In this document: piece by piece, positions 1-7,230 of the stretch | Layout of the letters: every line of letters begins with the position of its first letter | Numbering within the stretch: position 1 is the stretch's first letter | Assembly: GCA_023434425.1 (NCBI GenBank) | Contig: JAEYSS010000234.1 | Span: 1 to 18,218, forward strand | Origin: Pseudomonadota bacterium | Lineage (GTDB): Bacteria; Pseudomonadota; Alphaproteobacteria; Ferrovibrionales; Ferrovibrionaceae | DNA length: 18,218 bases | Reading direction: 5' to 3' | Position numbers and translations under genes: made by a program | Notes under the pieces: model-generated | What the model was told of the DNA's origin: nothing | The model's database searches: none | Seen by the model: only the letters and a program-made list of their open reading frames with translations

Positions 1-2226
1 ACGGGCGGCGCGACGCCCGCTTCCTTCGAGCCGACGATCGACTATGTCGTCACCAAGATACCGCGCTTTGCCTTCGAGAAATTCCCCGGCGCCGATCCGA
101 CGCTGACAACCGCGATGAAGTCCGTCGGCGAGGTCATGGCCATCGGCCGCACATTCGCCGAGAGCCTGCAGAAGGCGCTGCGCGGCTTGGAAACAGGCCT
201 CACCGGCCTCGATGACATGACCTTCGAGGGGCTCGGCACCGGCGACGACAAGAACGTCGTCCGCGCTGCACTCGCGCACCCGACGCCGGATCGCCTGTTG
301 AAGGTCGCGCAGGCCATGCGCATGGGCGTCGATCACGAGCAAATCCACGCCTCCTGCCGCATCGATCCGTGGTTCCTCGAGCGTATGCAGGAAATCATCG
401 ACGAGGAAGCGCGTGTCATCGCGCACGGCCTGCCCGAGAACGTCGAGGCTTTGCGCGACCTCAAGGCCATGGGCTTTTCGGATGCGCGGCTCGCGAAACT
501 CGCGGGCAAGAAGGAAGCGGATGTGCGTGCGCTCAGGAAGAAGCTCGGCCTTGCGCCAGTCTTCAAGCGCATCGACACCTGTGCGGCCGAATTCGCCTCG
601 CCGACGCCGTACATGTATTCGACCTACGAGCGCGGTCTCGTGGACCAGCCTGTGTGCGAGGCACAACCGACGGCCGCAAAGAAGGTCGTCATTCTCGGTG
701 GCGGGCCGAACCGCATCGGACAGGGTATCGAGTTCGACTACTGCTGCTGTCACGCCTGCTTTGCGCTCACGGCTGCCGGATACGAGACCATCATGGTCAA
801 CTGTAACCCGGAGACCGTCTCGACCGATTACGACACGTCGGATCGCCTCTACTTCGAGCCACTGACGGCCGAGGATGTGCTGGAGATCATCCGCGTCGAG
901 CAGTCGAATGGGACGCTCAAAGGCGTGATCGTGCAGTTCGGCGGCCAGACGCCGCTGAAGCTCGCCGCCGGCCTGGAAGCTGCGAAAGTGCCCATCCTCG
1001 GCACCTCACCGGATGCCATCGACCTTGCCGAAGACCGTGAACGCTTCCAGCAGCTGCTGCAGCAGCTGAAACTGAAGCAGCCGGAAAACGGCATCGCGCG
1101 CTCGGAAGACGAGGCGCGCCAGGTGGTGGCCCGCATCGGCTATCCGGTGGTGATCCGGCCGTCCTACGTCCTGGGCGGTCGCGCCATGGAAATCGTGCGC
1201 AGCAATGCGCAGCTCGAACGCTACATGACCGAGGCCGTGAAGGTTTCCGGTTCGTCGCCGGTGCTGATCGACAGCTATTTGTCGGATGCCATCGAAGTCG
1301 ATGTCGACTGCCTGGCCGATGCCGAGACGCAGTTCGTTGCCGGCGTGATGGAACATATCGAAGAGGCCGGGATTCACTCTGGCGACAGCGCCTGCACCCT
1401 GCCGCCCTACAGCCTGGCACCGGAAATCATCGCCGACATCAGGCAGCAGACCGAAGCGCTCGCCCGTGCGCTGAAGGTCGTCGGCCTGATGAACGTGCAG
1501 TATGCGGTGAAGGACGGCGTGGTCTATATCCTTGAGGTCAATCCGCGTGCCTCGCGCACGGTGCCTTTCGTCGCCAAGGCCATCGGCCAGCCGCTGGCCA
1601 AGATCGCTTCGCGCGTCATGGCCGGTGAGAAGCTCGCCAGCTTCAATCTGCACGACAACGAAGTCGACCATATCGCCGTCAAGGAAGCGGTCTTCCCGTT
1701 TGCCCGCTTCCCCGGCGTCGACATCATCCTCGGCCCCGAGATGAAGTCGACCGGCGAAGTGATGGGCATCGACCACGATTTCGGCACCGCTTTTGCCAAG
1801 GCGCAGCTTGCCGCCGGCACGATCCTGCCGGCCACCGGCAGCGTCTTCATCTCGGTGCGCGATGGCGACAAGCCGGGCCTGGTGGATTCGGCGCGCCGGC
1901 TGGTCGCCATGGGCTTCGAGATCGTCGCCACCTCGGGTACCGCGCGTTTCTTCGAGGAGCACGGCATCGCCGTCAGGCGCGTGAACAAGGTGATGGAGGG
2001 CAGGCCGCATATCGTGGATGCCATGAAGAACGGCGACATCCAGCTGGTGTTCAATACCTCGGAAGGCGCGGCCTCGATCCGCGACAGTTTCGACCTTCGG
2101 CGCACCGCTTTGATGAATAAAATCCCGTACTTCACCACCATGGCAGGCGCCAAGGCAGCCGTGCGGGCGATCGAGGCGCTGCGGGCAGGAAGCCTTGCGG
2201 TCACTCCCCTGCAGGCTTACTTTTAA
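1..2226 (+). CDS. carB: Carbamoyl-phosphate synthase large subunit, 5'-truncated by window edge
   Basis: CarB makes carbamoyl phosphate from bicarbonate, ATP and ammonia supplied by the CarA glutaminase, feeding pyrimidine and arginine synthesis in the cytosol. The frame is open from base 1 (first residues TGGATPASFEPTIDYVVTKI), so only about 741 C-terminal residues are seen; the E. coli protein has 1073. Visible parts are the end of the first ATP-grasp half with MKSVGEVMAIGR (residues 39-50), the oligomerisation region, the second ATP-grasp half (GGGPNRIGQGIEFDY near 231-245, GGQTPLKL near 314, EVNPRASRTVPF near 511), and the C-terminal MGS-like allosteric domain from about residue 615. The echo MKSTGEVMG at 1741-1767 reflects the family's internal duplication. 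greA follows after 21 bases. The family assignment is secure; the true start and carA lie outside the window. Confidence 0.98.
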   Translation, partial: TGGATPASFEPTIDYVVTKIPRFAFEKFPGADPTLTTAMKSVGEVMAIGRTFAESLQKALRGLETGLTGLDDMTFEGLGTGDDKNVVRAALAHPTPDRLLKVAQAMRMGVDHEQIHASCRIDPWFLERMQEIIDEEARVIAHGLPENVEALRDLKAMGFSDARLAKLAGKKEADVRALRKKLGLAPVFKRIDTCAAEFASPTPYMYSTYERGLVDQPVCEAQPTAAKKVVILGGGPNRIGQGIEFDYCCCHACFALTAAGYETIMVNCNPETVSTDYDTSDRLYFEPLTAEDVLEIIRVEQSNGTLKGVIVQFGGQTPLKLAAGLEAAKVPILGTSPDAIDLAEDRERFQQLLQQLKLKQPENGIARSEDEARQVVARIGYPVVIRPSYVLGGRAMEIVRSNAQLERYMTEAVKVSGSSPVLIDSYLSDAIEVDVDCLADAETQFVAGVMEHIEEAGIHSGDSACTLPPYSLAPEIIADIRQQTEALARALKVVGLMNVQYAVKDGVVYILEVNPRASRTVPFVAKAIGQPLAKIASRVMAGEKLASFNLHDNEVDHIAVKEAVFPFARFPGVDIILGPEMKSTGEVMGIDHDFGTAFAKAQLAAGTILPATGSVFISVRDGDKPGLVDSARRLVAMGFEIVATSGTARFFEEHGIAVRRVNKVMEGRPHIVDAMKNGDIQLVFNTSEGAASIRDSFDLRRTALMNKIPYFTTMAGAKAAVRAIEALRAGSLAVTPLQAYF

Positions 2227-2235
2227 CGGTCTGAC

Positions 2236-2244
2236 AGGAAGGGA
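2236..2244 (+). promoter_or_regulatory. Ribosome binding site of greA
   Basis: AGGAAGGGA ends 3 bases before the ATG at 2248 and lies in the 21-base gap after carB. It supports the ATG at 2248 as the greA start. The gap is too short for an obvious separate promoter, so greA is probably at least partly transcribed with carB. Confidence 0.7.
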
Positions 2245-2247
2245 AAT

Positions 2248-2721
2248 ATGCAGAAGATCCCGATGACCGCGACCGGCTACCACCGTCTGGAGGCCGAGCT
2301 GAAGAATTTGAAGTCGGTCGAACGGCCGTCGGTAATCCGTGCGATCTCGGAAGCGCGCGAGCATGGCGACCTGTCCGAGAATGCCGAATATCATGCCGCC
2401 AAGGAACGCCAGGGCTGGATCGAGACGCGCATCCTCGAAGTCGAGGACAAGCTGAGCCGCGCCGAGGTGATCGACGTTTCCAAACTGTCGGGCGACAAGG
2501 TGAAATTCGGCGCCACCGTTGTGCTGGCCGACGAAGACACCGACGAGGAAAGCACCTATCAGCTCGTCGGCACCGACGAGGCCGACATCAAGGCCGGCCT
2601 GCTGTCGATCACCGCGCCGCTGGCGCGTGCGCTGGTCGGCAAGTCGACCGGTGAAACGGTCGAAGTTTCCACGCCGAGTGGCGCCAAGGCTTACGAGATC
2701 GTCTCGGTCGCCTTCAAGTAA
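2248..2721 (+). CDS. greA: Transcription elongation factor GreA
   Basis: GreA binds the RNA polymerase secondary channel and stimulates cleavage of backtracked transcripts. The 157-residue length is normal for the family. The N-terminal coiled coil carries the acidic tip EHGDLSENAEYHAAKE (residues 38-53); D41 and E44 match the pair that coordinates the catalytic Mg2+ in characterised Gre factors. The C-terminal FKBP-like domain includes TPLARALVGKSTGETVEV-type sequence around residues 124-143, with ITAPLARALVGKSTGETV visible. The start is fixed by a good Shine-Dalgarno (2236-2244). A carAB-greA order is common in proteobacteria. Nothing is unusual; identification is firm. Confidence 0.97.
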   Translation: MQKIPMTATGYHRLEAELKNLKSVERPSVIRAISEAREHGDLSENAEYHAAKERQGWIETRILEVEDKLSRAEVIDVSKLSGDKVKFGATVVLADEDTDEESTYQLVGTDEADIKAGLLSITAPLARALVGKSTGETVEVSTPSGAKAYEIVSVAFK

Positions 2722-2731
2722 GGCTTTTGCC

Positions 2732-2740
2732 GAGGGGAGG
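2732..2740 (+). promoter_or_regulatory. Ribosome binding site that fixes a GTG start
   Basis: GAGGGGAGG lies 6 bases before the GTG at 2747, just after the greA stop at 2721. The open frame extends upstream through greA in another frame, but this strong site and the family-typical N-terminus (DRATLDKLYNNRAAVP) make GTG 2747 the likely start. Confidence 0.75.
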
Positions 2741-2746
2741 CCTCCA

Positions 2747-3613
2747 GTGGATCGCGCGACCCTCGACAAGCTCTACAACAACCGCGCCGCTGTCCCAACG
2801 CATCCGCAGGATATCGCGCGCTGGGCCACCGAGAGTGCGCGGGCCCGCGCCGAACTGCCGCATCATGCCGATCTGGCCTACGGGCCGCATCCGCGCGAGA
2901 TCCTCGACCTGTTCACGCTGGCCGCAGTCGGCCGTCCGCTGCTGGTCTTCATCCATGGCGGCTACTGGCAGGCGATGAGTAAGGGCGAGGCCTCGCAGAT
3001 TGCCCACGGTTTCGTCCGCGCCGGCCTGGCCAATGTGGCGCTGCTGAATTATCCGATCGGGCCGGAAGCCCGCATGGACCGGATCGTGGCCTCGATCCGC
3101 CGCGGCATCCTGTGGCTTTGGCAGCATGCCGCCGATTACGGCTTCGACCGCGACCGCATCTATGTCAGCGGGCATTCGGCGGGCGGCCATCTCACGCTGA
3201 TGGCGATGCTGACCGACTGGTCCGCGCTGGACCCCGCCGCGCCGGCCGACCTGATCAAGGGCGGCTTTTCGATCTCGGGGCTGTATGATCTGCAGCCGAT
3301 CCGGCAATGCTATCTCAACGACAGGCTGGGCATGGATGAGGCGGAAGCGGCGCGCAATTCGCCGCTCGCCCTGCTGCCCGGCAGCACGGCGGCCCTGCCG
3401 CCGCTGATCTGCGCCGTGGGCGGGGCGGAAACCCCGGCTTTTCTGCAGCAGCAACACGATTTCGTGACCGCATGGGCGGCGCGTGGCGGACACGTGACCG
3501 CCATCACGGTACCCGGACGGCATCACTTCGATATTGTCGACCAGATGGCGCAGCCGGGCGCGGTCCTGCAGACCGCGATGGCCGATATGCTGCGCCAGGG
3601 GGAAACATCATGA
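2747..3613 (+). CDS. Alpha/beta hydrolase, kynurenine-formamidase-like esterase
   Basis: A 288-residue cytosolic serine hydrolase; no signal peptide is visible. From the GTG start the order is: N-terminal YNNRAAVPTHP segment typical of this subfamily (10-20), oxyanion-hole motif HGGYW (70-74), nucleophile elbow GHSAGGH with Ser144, candidate acid Glu228 in VGGAETPAF, and catalytic His260 in GRHHFDIVD. The HGGYW motif and the N-terminus resemble the arylformamidase / kynurenine formamidase group of the esterase/lipase (Abhydrolase_3-like) families, which hydrolyse N-formyl or ester bonds. No kynurenine-pathway genes lie nearby, so the substrate is unknown. Its TGA overlaps the ATG of the response regulator (ATGA at 3610-3613), suggesting translational coupling. 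Confidence 0.85.
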   Translation: MDRATLDKLYNNRAAVPTHPQDIARWATESARARAELPHHADLAYGPHPREILDLFTLAAVGRPLLVFIHGGYWQAMSKGEASQIAHGFVRAGLANVALLNYPIGPEARMDRIVASIRRGILWLWQHAADYGFDRDRIYVSGHSAGGHLTLMAMLTDWSALDPAAPADLIKGGFSISGLYDLQPIRQCYLNDRLGMDEAEAARNSPLALLPGSTAALPPLICAVGGAETPAFLQQQHDFVTAWAARGGHVTAITVPGRHHFDIVDQMAQPGAVLQTAMADMLRQGETS

Positions 3614-4302
3614 GCGGACCGAAGCGCGTTCTGTTGGTCGATGACGACAAGACCCTGCAGGGCCTGCTGGCCGAGCAGCTGGAAACCACCCGCGAATTCT
3701 CCACCCTTTGCGTCAACGATGCCGCCGCAGCGCTGCAGGCGGCGCCGGGCGAGCATTTCGACCTGGTGCTGCTGGATGTCGGCCTGCCTGACATGGACGG
3801 CCGCGATCTGTGCCGCGAATTGCGCAGCCAGGGACTCCGAGCCCCGGTGATCATGCTGACGGCGGCCGATGGCGAGGCCGACACCATCATGGGGCTGGAA
3901 GCCGGCGCAAACGATTACGTCACCAAGCCGTTCAAGCTTGGCGTGCTGATGGCGCGGATCCGTGCCCAGCTGCGCCAGTTCGAGCAGAGCGAAGACGCTG
4001 TCTTCACCATCGGGCCCTACAGCTTCCGGCCGGCCAACAAGGTGCTGCTCGACAACGAGAAGGCGGGCAAGAAGGTGCGGCTGACCGAGAAGGAAACCGC
4101 GATCCTGAAATACCTGCTGCGTGCCGGCACAAAGCCGGTGCCGCGCGAGACCCTGCTGGCCGAGGTCTGGGGCTACAATGCCGGCGTCTCCACCCATACG
4201 CTGGAAACGCATATCTATCGCCTGCGCCAGAAGATCGAGCGCGATCCCAGCGCCGCCCGGCTGCTGATCACCGATCCGGGCGGCTACCGCCTGCAGCCCT
4301 GA
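3610..4302 (+). CDS. OmpR-family response regulator, orphan
   Basis: A 230-residue two-domain transcription factor. The receiver domain (about 5-120) has the acidic cluster D11-D12-D13, phospho-acceptor D56 in LVLLDVGLPD, T84 in MLTA and K106 in VTKPF. The C-terminal OmpR/PhoB winged helix (about 133-230) has LTEKETAILKYLL, the recognition-helix segment STHTLETHIYRLRQKIE and the closing GGYRL hairpin. All residues needed for phosphorylation-dependent control are present. An AGGGGGA ribosome site sits at 3597-3603 and the start overlaps the upstream hydrolase stop. No histidine kinase is encoded in this window, so the partner is unknown. Longer upstream starts in this frame run inside the hydrolase gene and are not favoured. 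Confidence 0.93.
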   Translation: MSGPKRVLLVDDDKTLQGLLAEQLETTREFSTLCVNDAAAALQAAPGEHFDLVLLDVGLPDMDGRDLCRELRSQGLRAPVIMLTAADGEADTIMGLEAGANDYVTKPFKLGVLMARIRAQLRQFEQSEDAVFTIGPYSFRPANKVLLDNEKAGKKVRLTEKETAILKYLLRAGTKPVPRETLLAEVWGYNAGVSTHTLETHIYRLRQKIERDPSAARLLITDPGGYRLQP

Positions 4303-4328
4303 TGACGGCGCTGATGTCGAGCGGGTAA

Positions 4329-5084
4329 CTAGCGGCCGCCAAATTTGGGCGGCCGTTTCTCTGCCATCGCCGCACGGCCTTCCAGGAAGTCCTCGCTGCG
4401 GAAGCTGCCGGCGGCACGGTCGCGCGCGGCGCGCTCATCGAACAGGTGTGCTGCGATCTCGTTCAGGCTCTGCTTCATGCCGCGCAAAGCCTGCGGCGCC
4501 AGGCCGCTTAAGGTGGCCGCCAGTGCCTGTGCGCGCTCGTTCAGCGTCTCCGCCTCGACCAGCCAGTCCAGGAAACCTGTCCGCAGCATCTCGGCGTCGT
4601 CGAAGGTTTCGGTGGCAAGAAACAGGCGCTTGGCCGGACCAATTCCCAGTCTGGTCACAGCGCGTTTCAGGCCATGCGGGTGATACTGGATGCCGAGCTT
4701 CGCTGGCGGGATGAAACAGCGGATGCCGCGTGCGCCGAGGCGGAAATCACAGGCCAGCGCCAGATCAGTGCCGCCGCCATAGACGCCGCCCTGCAGCACA
4801 CAGAGGGTGGGGAAAGGCAGGCTTTCCAGCCGGTCGCTGACGCGTTCCAGTGGATTGTCGCGCCAGTCATGGCCAGCGACCGCGCCGAAATCGACACCGG
4901 CGCAGAAGCTTTTGCCCTGCGCGCTTAAGAGGAGTGTGCGGATATCGGACCGCCCTGCGAGGTTAATCAGAGCGGAATCGAGAGCCTCCAGGTCGCTGAT
5001 TTCCAAGGCATTGTGTTTTTCCGGCCGGCAAAATGTGACGGTCGCCAAAGAACCTTGGATTTCGGCAAGAAATGCTTGAGACAT
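4329..5084 (-). CDS. Enoyl-CoA hydratase/isomerase (crotonase) family protein, atypical active site
   Basis: A 251-residue crotonase-fold protein; length is normal. Visible features are the N-terminal RPEKHNAL strand (20-27), the first oxyanion-hole segment KSFCAGVDF (58-66), and the second with GGVYGGGTDLALACD (99-113). In true hydratases the two catalytic glutamates sit at positions like rat E144 and E164. Here the first position is Asp107 and the second region reads FIPPAKLGIQYHPHG with no Glu. The protein may therefore catalyse a different crotonase reaction (isomerase, hydrolase, decarboxylase-like) on an acyl-CoA; the substrate cannot be told. It is transcribed alone, convergent with the response regulator and divergent from the MBL gene. 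The ATG at 5084 has only a weak upstream AAGGG. Confidence 0.85.
   Translation of the reverse strand: MSQAFLAEIQGSLATVTFCRPEKHNALEISDLEALDSALINLAGRSDIRTLLLSAQGKSFCAGVDFGAVAGHDWRDNPLERVSDRLESLPFPTLCVLQGGVYGGGTDLALACDFRLGARGIRCFIPPAKLGIQYHPHGLKRAVTRLGIGPAKRLFLATETFDDAEMLRTGFLDWLVEAETLNERAQALAATLSGLAPQALRGMKQSLNEIAAHLFDERAARDRAAGSFRSEDFLEGRAAMAEKRPPKFGGR
4333..4358 (+). terminator. Candidate intrinsic terminator of the carB-greA-regulator unit
   Basis: CGGCCGCC (4333-4340), a 7-base loop, then GGCGGCCG (4348-4355) form a perfect 8-bp GC stem followed by TTTCT on the plus strand. It lies 30 bases after the response-regulator stop. It is inside the last codons of the convergent enoyl-CoA hydratase-like gene, so the same bases encode that protein's C-terminus. 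The T tract is short, which lowers certainty. In the minus direction no T tract follows. Confidence 0.5.
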
Positions 5085-5206
5085 GCGTCAGTCCGCCCTT
5101 AATCTATTTCATGAAAGATTTCCGCACAGACCTAGCCAGCCGGCAAGGATCAGTCGGCATACAAGGTGCTCCATCCCTCGACGCTGACGGGAAAAAGGAG
5201 GCCACG
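5085..5206. promoter_or_regulatory. Divergent control region between the crotonase and MBL genes
   Basis: This 122-base gap separates two divergent starts, so promoters for both directions should lie here. It contains an AT-richer patch (5101-5120) with the perfect 10-bp palindrome TTTCATGAAA at 5107-5116, a possible operator 22 bases upstream of the crotonase ATG. No convincing -35/-10 pair could be assigned by eye. If the MBL gene instead starts at ATG 5111 or 5072, most of this region would be coding. Confidence 0.5.
5196..5201 (+). promoter_or_regulatory. Ribosome binding site that fixes the MBL GTG start
   Basis: A perfect AGGAGG is placed 5 bases before GTG 5207. The in-frame ATGs at 5072 and 5111 lack a comparable site, and residues encoded before 5207 look unlike the family. 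Confidence 0.75.
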
Positions 5207-6040
5207 GTGGGGGTTGACGATTTTTACGTGCGCTTCTGGGGCGTTCGCGGCAGCATAGCTGTCGGCTCGCCGGAAGTGATGCGCTATGGCGGCAACACTT
5301 CGGCCATCGAGGTGCGGTGCGGGTCGCACCTGCTCATCTTCGACACCGGCACCGGCGTACGCGCGCTCGGCATTGCGCTCAGCGAGCGGCAGCAGCCGAT
5401 CGACGCCGACGTCTTCTTCACCCATACCCATTACGACCATGTCTGCGGCCTGCCGCATTTCTGCCCGGCCTTCGATCCGCGCAACACATTCCGCATCCAT
5501 GCCGGCCATGTTACCGCTAACGGTGGCATCAAGGGCGTGCTGAAGCAGATGATGTGCTCGCCGCTGTTCCCGGTCCCGCTGGAAATCTTCCAGGCCAACC
5601 TCAGCTTCCATGATTTCGAGCAGGGCGCTGTGCTGCATCCGCATCCGGGCGTGACCGTCCGCACCGGTCCGCTGAGCCATCCCGACCTCGCCACCGGCTA
5701 TCGCGTCGAATTCCAGGGCAAGTCGATCTGCTACCTGACCGACACCGAGCATCCGGCCGAAGGGTATGACGAGAATATCCTGAAGCTCATCAAGGGCGCG
5801 GATATCGTCATCTACGACTCGATGTATACCGAGGAGGAATATTCCTGTCGCAAGGGCTGGGGTCATTCCACCTGGCAGGAAGGCGCCAAGCTCTGCGACG
5901 CAGCCGGGGTGAAGACCTTCGTGGTCTTCCACCACGATCCGGACCATGACGACGCCTTCATGGACAAGGTGGCCGCTGAGGTCGAGCAGGCGCGGCCGGG
6001 CTCCATTGTGGCCCGCGAAGGCCTCGTGCTGCGGCCCTGA
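5207..6040 (+). CDS. Metallo-beta-lactamase-fold hydrolase (Lactamase_B_2 type)
   Basis: A 277-residue MBL-fold metal-dependent hydrolase. It begins with the subfamily signature FWGVRGSIA (10-18) and RYGGNTSAIEV (26-36), then FDTGTG (45-50) and the zinc-binding motif HTHYDH (H73, H75, D77, H78). Further metal ligands are likely H in LSHPDLATG, D in LTDTEHP and H in VVFHHDPDHDD. This group is related to phosphodiesterase-type MBL proteins such as PhnP and RNase Z relatives, so a phosphodiester or cyclic-nucleotide-like substrate is plausible but unproven. The GTG start is chosen because AGGAGG precedes it; ATGs at 5111 and 5072 would add 32 or 45 unconserved-looking residues. Its stop shares one base (6040) with the methyltransferase ATG. 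Confidence 0.88.
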   Translation: MGVDDFYVRFWGVRGSIAVGSPEVMRYGGNTSAIEVRCGSHLLIFDTGTGVRALGIALSERQQPIDADVFFTHTHYDHVCGLPHFCPAFDPRNTFRIHAGHVTANGGIKGVLKQMMCSPLFPVPLEIFQANLSFHDFEQGAVLHPHPGVTVRTGPLSHPDLATGYRVEFQGKSICYLTDTEHPAEGYDENILKLIKGADIVIYDSMYTEEEYSCRKGWGHSTWQEGAKLCDAAGVKTFVVFHHDPDHDDAFMDKVAAEVEQARPGSIVAREGLVLRP

Positions 6041-6888
6041 TGGCAGGAAGCAAACACTGGCGCCGGCTCCGCATGGGGCTGCAGACGTTGCTCGGCCTGC
6101 GGAAGCAAGGCTTCTTCATTCCCTATCGCTATGCCGATGGCGTGGTGCCGGCGCAGCCGGTTTATGCCGCGCTGGCCGCGCGCTTTGCGGCGGCCGAGCC
6201 GGTTTTTCTCGATCTGCTGCGCGGCGCCGATGACTACGCCGAGGCTTTGCTGGCCATCGCGCGGCAGGGCGGCGTCGCGCCGGCACCGAAATTCGACCAG
6301 GACTGGTTCCCGACGCTGGACGCCGTCGCGGCCTACACACTGGTGCGGCAATACGGGCCGAAACGCATCGTCGAGGTTGGCTCAGGCCATTCCACGCGCT
6401 TCCTCGCCCGCGCCGTGCAGGATGCCGGACTCCCCACGGAGATCACCGCCATCGACCCGCAGCCGCGCGCCGCACTCACCGGTCTGCCGGTGCGCTTTCA
6501 CAATGCGATCCTGCAGACGGCTGATCCGGCGATTTTCGCCGCGCTGGAACCCGGGGATATCCTGTTCATCGATTCCAGCCATATCCTGATGCCGGGTACC
6601 GATGTGGACTGGCTGTTCAACCGCGTGCTGCCGGCACTGCCGCCGGGCGTGCTGGTGCATATCCACGACATCTTCCTGCCCGACGACTACCCGGCCGACT
6701 GGGCCTGGCGCGGCTATAACGAGCAGCAGGCGGTTGGTCCGTTGCTGGCTGGCGGCTTCCAGCCGGTCTTCGCCAGCCATTACGCCCGGACGCGGCTGAA
6801 GGCAGATGTGCAGGCCGGCATCGTCGGCCGCCTGCCGCAGGCGACGGGGGCCCATCCGGCCAGCCTCTGGCTGATCCGGCCGAATTAG
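6040..6888 (+). CDS. Class I SAM-dependent methyltransferase (Methyltransf_24-like)
   Basis: A 282-residue cytosolic protein. The SAM-binding motif I is IVEVGSGHSTRF (110-121), followed by an acidic motif ITAIDPQPRAAL (near 136) and a motif resembling LFIDSSHI near 175-182; HIHDIFLP follows near 207. These match the Rossmann-like class I fold, of the type often found near glycan or secondary-metabolite genes. The first 30 residues are basic (KHWRRLRMGLQTLL) and could associate with membrane, but there is no clear membrane span. The start overlaps the MBL stop by one base (TGATG), implying coupled translation; the hydrolase and methyltransferase may act in one pathway. The methyl acceptor is unknown. 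Confidence 0.85.
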   Translation: MAGSKHWRRLRMGLQTLLGLRKQGFFIPYRYADGVVPAQPVYAALAARFAAAEPVFLDLLRGADDYAEALLAIARQGGVAPAPKFDQDWFPTLDAVAAYTLVRQYGPKRIVEVGSGHSTRFLARAVQDAGLPTEITAIDPQPRAALTGLPVRFHNAILQTADPAIFAALEPGDILFIDSSHILMPGTDVDWLFNRVLPALPPGVLVHIHDIFLPDDYPADWAWRGYNEQQAVGPLLAGGFQPVFASHYARTRLKADVQAGIVGRLPQATGAHPASLWLIRPN

Positions 6889-6922
6889 CAGCCGTGCACG
6901 GGCATATCCGAACAAGACCTTT

Positions 6923-7040
6923 ATCCTCCCGCTGACGCGGGGCCCCGTCTCCCGCAAGCGGCAGAGGGCTTCCTCTTCCCCTCGCCCGCGAGAGCGGGAG
7001 CGGGAGGGGCCCGGCGCGGAGCGATGGGAGGGTGAGGGTT
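6923..7040. repeat. GC-rich intergenic inverted-repeat element
   Basis: This stretch is a purine/pyrimidine-rich palindromic segment. Its core is CCCGC (6985-6989) GAGA GCGGG (6994-6998), extended outward by CCCCTC (6978-6983) against GAGGGG (7004-7009). The flanks hold CCTCCCGC, GGGGCCCC and GATGGGAGGGTGAGGG. It resembles the dispersed GC-rich palindromes often seen between alphaproteobacterial genes. It may also act as a transcription stop for the methyltransferase unit, but no T tract follows. Dispersed status cannot be shown from one window. Confidence 0.45.
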
Positions 7041-7111
7041 ATTACGACAGCAGGCGGGGCCAGTGCCGCGCTTGTTTCTTGTCGGAATTAATGCTATTAT
7101 TCCTATAATCT

Positions 7112-7125
7112 AGAACGTATGTTCT
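7112..7125. promoter_or_regulatory. AGAAC-GTAT-GTTCT palindrome, possible repressor site
   Basis: AGAAC and GTTCT are perfect inverted arms around GTAT, in an AT-rich patch of an otherwise GC-rich window. The GAAC-N4-GTTC layout is that of the Gram-positive LexA (SOS) box. The usual alphaproteobacterial LexA site is GTTC-N7-GTTC, so the LexA link is weak. No gene clearly starts downstream on either strand, so its target is not evident. Confidence 0.3.
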
Positions 7126-7130
7126 CCAGC

Positions 7131-7145
7131 GTCATCCCGGCGAAA
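7131..7145 (+). repeat. Half-copy of a dispersed GTCATCCCGGCGAAA repeat
   Basis: GTCATCCCGGCGAAA matches the left arm of a palindromic intergenic repeat common in alphaproteobacterial genomes, whose full form continues as GCCGGGAT. Here the right arm is absent and the sequence changes to CCGCCACCTGCAC. The general recollection of this motif is from knowledge, not from this window. Confidence 0.45.
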
Positions 7146-7230
7146 CCGCCACCTGCACGGCCGTTGTTGAACATCGTCAATAAGGAAATCAATGGCTTGG
7201 CCCGCAGCCCTGAGGGCTTATGCCGGATTT

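Noticed and set aside
1006..2769. Long minus-strand open frame (about 587 codons) across carB and greA
   Set aside because: It is antisense to two firmly identified genes; its translation is rich in His, Arg and Gly with no domain, as expected from GC-rich codon bias.
3472..3609. 46-residue upstream extension of the response regulator
   Set aside because: It overlaps the hydrolase coding region, and the AGGGGGA site plus receiver-domain start favour ATG 3610.
6892..6901. CCGTGCACGG palindrome as a terminator of the methyltransferase gene
   Set aside because: It is a self-complementary 10-mer with no room for a loop and no following T tract.
7112..7125. Confident LexA/SOS box call
   Set aside because: The layout matches the Gram-positive type rather than the usual alphaproteobacterial GTTC-N7-GTTC, and no SOS gene follows.
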